From Paenibacillus alkaliterrae (GTDB lineage Bacteria; Bacillota; Bacilli; Paenibacillales; Paenibacillaceae): a stretch of 64,000 bases of DNA. Below, in pieces: positions 58,630-64,000 of the stretch (within the stretch, counting starts at the first letter, position 1; every line of letters starts with the position of its first letter). Made by a program: the position numbers and the translations under genes. A model generated the notes under the pieces. The model worked only from the letters and a program-made list of their open reading frames with translations, was not told the DNA's origin and did no database searches. The DNA lies in the NCBI RefSeq assembly GCF_021532375.1, contig NZ_JAKGAP010000008.1, positions 1 to 64,000 of the forward strand, given 5' to 3'.

Positions 58630-59028
58630 ATGATCATCGGCATCGGACATGATTTGTCGGATATAACAAGAATGGCAAAAATAATAGACGGCCGCACGGG
58701 CAGCCGTTTTATGGAGCGAGTGCTTTCGGCAGGCGAGAGGGAGCTCGCGGCGCAGTATCAGGGTGAGCGTCTATATCAATTTACGGCCGGGCGATTTGCC
58801 GCGAAGGAGGCGGTCGTGAAAGCATTCGGCTGCGGAATCGGCCAGGTTATCGGCTTCACGGATATCGAAATTTTGCGCGGAGACTGCGGAAAGCCGGTAT
58901 GCCGTTTGTCCGAGGCGGCGTGGAGTCGCCTCGGACTAAATCCGGAAGCCGTTAGCATTCATGTGACAATCACGCATGAGCGTACGCTGGCTTCCGCTTT
59001 CGCGGTTGCTGAACGGATCATGCAGTAA
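58630..59028 (+). CDS. acpS: Holo-[acyl-carrier-protein] synthase
   Basis: A 132-residue enzyme that transfers 4'-phosphopantetheine from CoA to acyl carrier protein. IIGIGHDLSDITRM is the N-terminal metal-binding motif, and FTAGRFAAKEAVVKAFGCGI contains the conserved KEAxxKA. The length fits the family (about 120-130). ATG at 58630 follows AAGGCGGGTG; a longer frame from 58573 has no site. Divergent from the M48 gene. Confidence 0.92.
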   Translation: MIIGIGHDLSDITRMAKIIDGRTGSRFMERVLSAGERELAAQYQGERLYQFTAGRFAAKEAVVKAFGCGIGQVIGFTDIEILRGDCGKPVCRLSEAAWSRLGLNPEAVSIHVTITHERTLASAFAVAERIMQ

Positions 59029-59088
59029 CCTTTTGTCTATACTTGGAATGTAATATACCAAGCGGATAGGCGAGAGGGGATGGCAGCG

Positions 59089-59313
59089 ATGAGAGATCGG
59101 CAGCAGAAGGCGAGGCGTCGTTTTAAGACGGGGCAATGGGTCGAGTATGACGGCTTATATTCGGATGATTGGGGCGGTGACCTGATGCTTATGCAAGGCG
59201 ACCTCTTTCCGGTTCATCCGCTGATGGGCGTAACGAACTGGACGTATGCCGGCCAAACCTCTATTCATTACTCGAAGTCTCCAAAAATGAACGGTCATCA
59301 TATCGGTTATTAG
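59089..59313 (+). CDS. Hypothetical small protein, YjzC-like pattern
   Basis: A 74-residue basic protein. The spacing GQWVEYDGLYSD ... GDLFPVHPLMGVTNWTYAG recalls YjzC-type proteins of Bacillales (F.GQ.....G.Y ... GD.FP ... WTY), but identity is low and the call is tentative. ATG at 59089 has GAGAGGGG ten bases upstream; an ATG at 59080 overlaps the site. Follows acpS by 60 bases and ends at a terminator. Confidence 0.65.
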   Translation: MRDRQQKARRRFKTGQWVEYDGLYSDDWGGDLMLMQGDLFPVHPLMGVTNWTYAGQTSIHYSKSPKMNGHHIGY

Positions 59314-59332
59314 ATCGTCCGGCGATCATACG

Positions 59333-59384
59333 AAAGGACTGCCCAAAAGCGGCAATTAGCCGCTTCCGAGAAGTCCTTTTTTTC
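59333..59384. terminator. Terminator between YjzC-like and cytochrome genes
   Basis: AAAGGACT (59333-59340) pairs with AGTCCTTT (from 59372), inner AAGCGGC/GCCGCTT, and seven T. The left A-rich end may also serve the convergent cytochrome gene. Confidence 0.8.
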
Positions 59385-59390
59385 ATTTGA

Positions 59391-59738
59391 TTACTTCTTT
59401 CCAGCCAGCCAATCCGCCAGTCCAGCGATTTCCCCGGCGGTCAGCCGATCCTTGAAGGCAGGCATCGTGGCTCCTCCTTGTTCGATTTGCTCCGTTATAT
59501 CCGCCGCGCTCATCCGTTCTCCGAGCTTCTGAAGGTTAGTCGCAGGGCCGATTCTTCCCTGCAGCTCGGTACCGTGACAGTTCACACAGTTTGCTTTATA
59601 AATCGTCATCACCTTTGCTGGCCCGTCGAGAGCATTTTCCCTTGTTTGCGCTCCTTCGCCGCAGCCTATAATCGCTGCCATCAGCCCGGCTGCAGCGGCC
59701 AATTTTAGCCCCGAACGTATCATTCGTTGTTTAGGCAT
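59391..59738 (-). CDS. Cytochrome c lipoprotein, c551 type
   Basis: A 115-residue exported heme protein. A lipoprotein signal ends in AAIIGCG (Cys26), anchoring it to the outer membrane face. The heme is attached by YKANCVNCHG (CxxCH), and the axial Met lies in GGATMPAF. The fold and length fit cytochrome c551/c550 small carriers of Bacillales (CccB type), which pass electrons between quinol and oxidase complexes. It is single; an AraC regulator is divergent. Confidence 0.9.
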   Translation of the reverse strand: MPKQRMIRSGLKLAAAAGLMAAIIGCGEGAQTRENALDGPAKVMTIYKANCVNCHGTELQGRIGPATNLQKLGERMSAADITEQIEQGGATMPAFKDRLTAGEIAGLADWLAGKK

Positions 59739-59911
59739 AAATCCCCCACCTTTTAAAAATTCAATATATTGTTAATTTTGAAACTAACTCAGGTCATTCA
59801 CAATGCGTCCATATGCATTTATGTTATTAATTCGTATAATAGAGAAGGCATATAACAAATGACATAGGATATGAATTAGATTATACCGCAGCTTAGCCAT
59901 TAGGAGACTTC

Positions 59912-60793
59912 ATGAAACCGACAATCGAACGAATTTTGCAAAACCAATTAAATCATATTCATGCCGAAGTCATCATGAGCGCATATACGGAAAGCAGTCC
60001 GGGCTGGACCGCGAAGAAATCGGAGCCGGGCTTTTATCGCTTTAGCTATACGGTCAAGGGACAAGCTTGGTTAGACATACAAAATAAAAGCTATACCGTT
60101 AAACCGGGTATGCTGTTTTTTCTGCCCGCCGGCACGCTTCAGTCGTTCGGTACGGAAGGGGACGAGACCTTTGGCCGCTATTGGTGCCACTTTCGGTTAG
60201 AGCTAAGCGATATCGGTTTCATTCAATCGCTGCAGCTTCCGCCATACGTTTATGTACAGGACGAGCAGATGATGGAGCAGCTTTTTACCAAAATGATCAC
60301 CTATCAGCAAGGTACCTCGGTTACGAGAGAGCTGCGAATGAAAGCTGTGATGCTGGAACTGCTTGCCGTTTATTTGGATGAAAGTCATGTCCAGCAGCAT
60401 ATGCTGAGCGATTCGGGCTTTGCCGTGAAGTGGAATGAGGTGCTCGCTTACATCGAAGCGAATTTGCATGCGAACATTCAAATCGAGGAGCTTGCGAGGT
60501 TTGCTTTTTTGCATCCCAATTATTTCATTACCTCCTTCAAAAGCAAGATGGGCTGCTCGCCGATCCAGTACGTGACGAACCGCCGCATTGCCAATGCCAG
60601 GCAGCTGCTTTCGGAAACCTCGCTGCCCGTATCGGAGGTCGCGAAGCGGGTAGGGATGCAAAATCATTATTTATCGCGTTTGTTCAAACGCTGCACCGGC
60701 ATTACGCCGGTACAATATCGCCGGATTGCCAGGCTTGGAATCGGGAACCTGACAGACTATACGGCAACGAGGGACGAGAAGGAGGACAGCTAG
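59912..60793 (+). CDS. AraC-family regulator with cupin domain
   Basis: A 293-residue transcription factor. The N-terminal cupin-like domain (about 20-100, KPGMLFFLPAGTLQSFGTEG) is expected to bind a small ligand. The C-terminal double helix-turn-helix (about 180-285: FAFLHPNYFITSFKSKMGCS; VAKRVGMQNHYLSRLFKRCT) binds DNA. ATG follows TTAGGAG. Its stop codon shares a base with the mutY start, so the genes are coupled. The target is unknown. Confidence 0.88.
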   Translation: MKPTIERILQNQLNHIHAEVIMSAYTESSPGWTAKKSEPGFYRFSYTVKGQAWLDIQNKSYTVKPGMLFFLPAGTLQSFGTEGDETFGRYWCHFRLELSDIGFIQSLQLPPYVYVQDEQMMEQLFTKMITYQQGTSVTRELRMKAVMLELLAVYLDESHVQQHMLSDSGFAVKWNEVLAYIEANLHANIQIEELARFAFLHPNYFITSFKSKMGCSPIQYVTNRRIANARQLLSETSLPVSEVAKRVGMQNHYLSRLFKRCTGITPVQYRRIARLGIGNLTDYTATRDEKEDS

Positions 60794-61992
60794 TGGAGCG
60801 GCAAGAGGTTAACGAATTTTTCAGTACCGAGCTTCTCGCTTGGTACCGGCAAATTAAGCGGGACCTGCCGTGGCGGATGAATCGGGATCCATACCGGGTG
60901 TGGGTGTCGGAAATTATGCTGCAGCAGACGAGGGTGGATACGGTTATCCCTTATTACAACACCTTTATGAATAAATTTCCGACGGTAAAAGCACTCGCAG
61001 AGGCGCCTGAGACGGAAGTTCTCAAATGCTGGGAAGGACTAGGCTACTACTCGCGGGCCCGTAATTTGCAAGCCGGCGCCCGCGAGGTGACGGAGCGTTA
61101 TGACGGCATTGTGCCGGATGATAAGGCATCCGTTGCCGGCCTGAAGGGAGTCGGCCCTTATACGACGGGCGCCATTATGAGCATCGCGTTCAACCGGCCG
61201 GAGCCGGCGGTTGACGGAAATGTGATGCGCGTGCTCTCCCGGTATTTTTGTTTGGAGGACGATATCGCGAAGCCGTCCACGAGGGTAAGCATCGAGAAGC
61301 TTGCGGCTTCACTTATTCCGGAGGGGGCGGCCGGCGATTTCAACCAGGCTCTGATGGAGCTGGGCGCGCTCGTCTGCACGCCAAAATCGCCGGGCTGTCT
61401 GCCATCATGCCCGGTTATGGAGCATTGCACGGCGCGCCTTGAAGGCAAGGAGCATGAGCTGCCGGTTAAGACGAAGGCGAAGCCGCCGCGGCCGGAATTC
61501 AGAGCGGCAGCTATCGTTGCCGGCAGCGGCGAGCATGCCGGCAAGGTGCTCGTCCGGCAGCGTCCGGCTACCGGGCTGCTTGCCCAAATGTGGGAGCTGC
61601 CTCATTTGCTGCTGCCGAAGGATAAAGCCGGCTGGCTGGCTGAGCATGCGCCAAAGGAACAGGGAGAGCTGGCCGCCATGATCGGGCAGATGCTCGAGGA
61701 GGATACGGGCTTGCTGATCCGTCCCCGCAGCTGGTTCACGGATGCGGATCATATTTTCAGCCATATTCATTGGAAAATGCGTTTTTACTTGGCGGATTTA
61801 GGTGAGGCCTCGGGCATGCTGGAGGAAGTCGCCTCTGCTGCCGAGTACGCTGGAATAGCGGCTGAAGCGGCATCAGAGTATAATGTAACGGATAAACTGG
61901 CATCACATTATCGCTGGATCGGCCTGGAGGATATGGAAACCTTGCCGTTCCCGAATTTGTTTTTGCGCATCTTAAAGCAGTATTGGGAGTAA
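60793..61992 (+). CDS. mutY: A/G-specific adenine DNA glycosylase
   Basis: A 399-residue base-excision repair enzyme that removes adenine opposite 8-oxoguanine. The HhH-GPD domain has WVSEIMLQQTRVDTVIPYY (catalytic Glu nearby), LKGVGPYTTGAIMSIAFN and AVDGNVMRVLSR. The iron-sulfur cluster cysteines are Cys195, Cys202, Cys206 and Cys212; the C-X6-C-X3-C-X5-C spacing has one extra residue compared with the usual C-X6-C-X2-C-X5-C. A C-terminal NUDIX-like 8-oxoG-sensing domain follows (about 235-390). The GTG start has AAGGAGG upstream and overlaps the AraC gene stop. Confidence 0.93.
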   Translation: MERQEVNEFFSTELLAWYRQIKRDLPWRMNRDPYRVWVSEIMLQQTRVDTVIPYYNTFMNKFPTVKALAEAPETEVLKCWEGLGYYSRARNLQAGAREVTERYDGIVPDDKASVAGLKGVGPYTTGAIMSIAFNRPEPAVDGNVMRVLSRYFCLEDDIAKPSTRVSIEKLAASLIPEGAAGDFNQALMELGALVCTPKSPGCLPSCPVMEHCTARLEGKEHELPVKTKAKPPRPEFRAAAIVAGSGEHAGKVLVRQRPATGLLAQMWELPHLLLPKDKAGWLAEHAPKEQGELAAMIGQMLEEDTGLLIRPRSWFTDADHIFSHIHWKMRFYLADLGEASGMLEEVASAAEYAGIAAEAASEYNVTDKLASHYRWIGLEDMETLPFPNLFLRILKQYWE

Positions 61993-62020
61993 ATGAACAT
62001 TAAGAGCGGAGGGAAAATGT

Positions 62021-62653
62021 ATGAGCAATATGCTGGAGCTGCTGATGCAGCACAAAATCGTTGCAATCTTGAGGGGCATTGAAGATCGTCACGCGGACGC
62101 TGCGGGGAAGGCTTTGATCGACGGCGGCATTCATATGATGGAAATTACGATGAATACGGAAGGCGCGGCGGTCATGATCGAGCGTTGGCGCAATAAGTTC
62201 GACGGCAAGGCGGCAGTAGGCGCCGGAACGGTAACGGATGTAGAGCTTGCCGAGCAAGCGGTTGCTGCAGGCGCTCAGTTCCTCATCTCCCCTAATTTGG
62301 ATGAAGAGGTCATTGCTTACGGACGGGAACGGGGCTTGTCGGTCTGGCCCGGCGTCATGACGCCGACGGAAATCGTGAAGGCATGGAAGGCCGGGGCCGA
62401 TGCGGTGAAAATTTTTCCGATGGGAACGCTTGGCGTAGACTACCTGAAGGAGATTCGCGGTCCGTTGAACGATATCCCGATGATCGCGACAGGCGGCGTT
62501 GACCTACATAATATAACCGATTACTTTAAGGCAGGAGCGAATGGGGTCGGGATGGGCGGCAAGCTGGTCAACCTGGAATGGGTGCGGGAAGGCAAATGGG
62601 ATCAGATAACGGAACGGGCGCGTCAGTTCGTTGCGGCCGTTCAGGCTTTGTAA
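62021..62653 (+). CDS. 2-keto-3-deoxy-6-phosphogluconate / 4-hydroxy-2-oxoglutarate aldolase
   Basis: A 210-residue class I aldolase of the Eda family that splits KDPG to pyruvate and glyceraldehyde-3-phosphate, or the related hydroxyglutarate. Characteristic segments: KIVAILRGIEDRHADAAGKA, MMEITMNTEGA, VGAGTV, GAQFLISPNLDEEVI, WPGVMTPTEI and Lys in GADAVKIFPMG for the Schiff base. ATG follows GGAGGG. No kinase or dehydratase is adjacent, so the sugar acid it serves is unknown. Confidence 0.9.
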   Translation: MSNMLELLMQHKIVAILRGIEDRHADAAGKALIDGGIHMMEITMNTEGAAVMIERWRNKFDGKAAVGAGTVTDVELAEQAVAAGAQFLISPNLDEEVIAYGRERGLSVWPGVMTPTEIVKAWKAGADAVKIFPMGTLGVDYLKEIRGPLNDIPMIATGGVDLHNITDYFKAGANGVGMGGKLVNLEWVREGKWDQITERARQFVAAVQAL

Positions 62654-62672
62654 TGGCGAGGGGGAGCAGGTT

Positions 62673-63647
62673 ATGGGCTTAATCGCGGGACTTGTGGTTG
62701 GCGGTATCCTTACCGCTTCCGTGCTTTCCGCGCTTGTGTGGCGCATCGGATCGCAAAGTCAGCAGCCGCGTATCATTGCGAATGCCGCCGCCCCTGAAGT
62801 CGATACTCAGTGGAAAGCCGTATCGTTTAGGAGCGGCGGCTCGCAGATGAAGGGCTGGCTGCTTGAGCCGTCGCAGGGTTCGGCAACGCAGGAGGAAGGC
62901 TGGCTGTTTGAGACGGCACAAGATTCAGCAGCGGAGGAGGAAGGACTCCTTCCGCTTGTTGTCGTTGCGCATGGCTGGGGCTCCAACAGGACGAGAGTGC
63001 TGCGCTATACGCACCCGCTTTATAAGGCCGGCTTTGCCGTATTCATGTACGATGCCCGAAACCACGGGGAAAGCGATACGATCAAAGCGCCTTCCGCGCT
63101 TATGTTCCGTGATGACGTGATCGCCGCAGTCGATGCGGCCCGCCGATTGCCGGGCATCGATCCGGATCGGGTGTCAGTGCTCGGCCATTCGTTAGGAGGA
63201 TTCGGCGCTTTGCTCGCGCTCGATCAAGGCATGAGGGTTTGCTCGGTCATAACGGATTCGATGCCCGTCCGTTTCGAGACGATGATGGAGGCGGAGCTGA
63301 AGAGGAAGAAAATCCCGTCCTTCCCGCTTGCTTATCTGATTCCGCCGATTTGGTTAATCCGCTCAGGCATATCGCAAGCTCAGTTTCGGGCGGCGAATAT
63401 TCCCGACGTGCTGGCGAGGCATGCGGGTTTAGAAGGAAACGCCCGTACGCCGGTGCTGATGATTCACTCGAGCGAAGATGATTTTATACCAGCTGCGGAT
63501 TTGCGGCAGCTTAAGGAGCAGTTGTCCGCGGGGACGATCGAAACGCTATTCGTGTCGACGAAGGGTCATAGTTCATCCGAGCAGGACCCGGCGTTTTGGG
63601 ATCGGGTTTTGCCGTTTCTGGAGGAAACGCTGCTCAAGGAGGCGTAA
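62673..63647 (+). CDS. Membrane-anchored alpha/beta hydrolase
   Basis: A 324-residue protein with one N-terminal membrane segment (GLIAGLVVGGILTASVLSAL, about 2-21). The hydrolase domain has VVAHGWGSNR, the mobile segment YDARNHGES, nucleophile Ser in VLGHSLGGFG, Asp in HSSEDDFI and His in STKGHSSS. The fold and motif order fit prolyl-oligopeptidase-like or BAAT-like esterases. A short imperfect repeat (PSQGSATQEEGWLFETAQDS) lies near 70-95. ATG at 62673 follows GAGGGGGAG; the frame reaches upstream into the aldolase end. Gap to aldolase is 19 bases, so it is probably cotranscribed. Confidence 0.84.
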   Translation: MGLIAGLVVGGILTASVLSALVWRIGSQSQQPRIIANAAAPEVDTQWKAVSFRSGGSQMKGWLLEPSQGSATQEEGWLFETAQDSAAEEEGLLPLVVVAHGWGSNRTRVLRYTHPLYKAGFAVFMYDARNHGESDTIKAPSALMFRDDVIAAVDAARRLPGIDPDRVSVLGHSLGGFGALLALDQGMRVCSVITDSMPVRFETMMEAELKRKKIPSFPLAYLIPPIWLIRSGISQAQFRAANIPDVLARHAGLEGNARTPVLMIHSSEDDFIPAADLRQLKEQLSAGTIETLFVSTKGHSSSEQDPAFWDRVLPFLEETLLKEA

Positions 63648-63689
63648 TTCTTAACGATCCAACGTGCATAAGGCAAAGCTATATACCGG

Positions 63690-63985
63690 TAATTTTAGCT
63701 CTATTTTGCGTCACCCGCTCTCAAACAGGGCTCAGACATCCCATTGCTCTGTAATAGAGCTAAAAATTAGATCTATTTCCTCCCAAATAACTAAAATTGT
63801 AAATATAGAGCTAGAATTTAGATCTATCGTGCACCGCCCGCCATCAAACAGAGCTCAAACATACCATGGCTCTGTAATAGAGCTAAAAATTAGATCTATT
63901 TCCACCAAACTAACCAAAATTGCAAATATAGAGCTGGAAATTAGCTCTATTGTGCATCGACTGTCATCCAACAGGCTCACCCAAA
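63690..63985. repeat. 123-bp tandem repeat at the right edge
   Basis: Units begin with TAGCTCTATTTTGC, TAGATCTATCGTGC and TAGCTCTATTGTGC and contain TCTGTAATAGAGCTAAAAAT at 63748 and 63871, spaced 123 bases; about 2.4 copies are visible. Within each unit, AGAGCTA...TTAGATCTATT occurs in two forms, half a unit apart, and forms an imperfect palindrome. A frame crossing the region (63664-63993) reflects the repeat and is not called as a gene. Confidence 0.85.
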
Positions 63986-64000
63986 ATCGCTGAATAACGC

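Noticed and set aside
63690..63985. CRISPR array at the right edge
   Set aside because: Units are 123 bases with conserved middle parts; there are no short repeats with unique spacers and no cas genes.
63664..63993. 109-residue frame with internal repeats at the right edge
   Set aside because: Its protein repeat merely mirrors the 123-bp DNA repeat; no ribosome binding site, and codons are not gene-like.

Overview
The window looks like a chromosomal segment of a spore-forming, Gram-positive Paenibacillaceae bacterium, most likely Paenibacillus or a close relative. The evidence is the gene content: SLH-domain surface proteins, YesM/YesN-type two-component pairs beside an LplA/B/C-like sugar ABC transporter, GerP-like spore germination genes, a bacilliredoxin, a sporulation-type histidine kinase, frequent TTG/GTG starts behind strong AGGAGG sites, and U-tailed hairpin terminators between most units. 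The species cannot be fixed from the sequence alone. No tRNA, rRNA, CRISPR array or prophage was seen.

Layout. 1-94: the 3' end of a group II intron (domains V and VI). 459-9789: a surface/secreted operon of a subtilisin-like protease, a 2061-residue RHS/YD-repeat polymorphic toxin whose AT-rich tail is clearly foreign to its body, and a small membrane protein that is the likely immunity factor. 10129-20377: LysM/M23 cell-wall hydrolase, GH2 beta-galactosidase, a GerPC/GerPA-like spore pair, aldose 1-epimerase, a LytTR regulator, a beta-propeller lactonase and an Fsr-like MFS pump. 20479-21359: the remains of a GIY-YIG-type gene split by a repeat element and a shrunken IS605/TnpB element, followed by a second MFS exporter. 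23101-31047: an operon for two SLH proteins and an 1894-residue secreted protein.

31152-43517 is a sugar block: YesM kinase, YesN regulator, solute-binding lipoprotein and two permeases, then divergent xylR and xylA-xylB around a perfect 13+13 bp XylR operator, then a TIM-barrel sugar isomerase/epimerase. The likely job is sensing and importing xylosides or related sugars and feeding xylose to xylulose-5-phosphate; the transport substrate is inferred from position only. 43599-47396: AraC regulator divergent from a phytanoyl-CoA-type dioxygenase, and an unusual LysM-GMC oxidoreductase fusion. 47461-56506: flavoprotein, lipase-like hydrolase, sporulation-type sensor kinase, small spore-type proteins, bacilliredoxin, nadE, and a copper-type (CopC/CopD) locus preceded by a hairpin that buries a ribosome binding site. 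56647-63647: RDD protein with an M48 protease-ankyrin fusion, acpS, cytochrome c, AraC regulator, mutY, KDPG aldolase and a membrane-anchored hydrolase. The right edge (63690-63985) is a 123-bp tandem repeat.

The points most worth following are the toxin/immunity end of the RHS locus, a Cys-rich YSGTL-type module shared by the RHS protein and the giant SLH-operon protein, the LysM-GMC fusion, the interrupted GIY-YIG gene with its mobile 51-bp repeat, and the anti-Shine-Dalgarno hairpin of the copper locus. All functions are read from sequence motifs and remembered family features; no database search was run.
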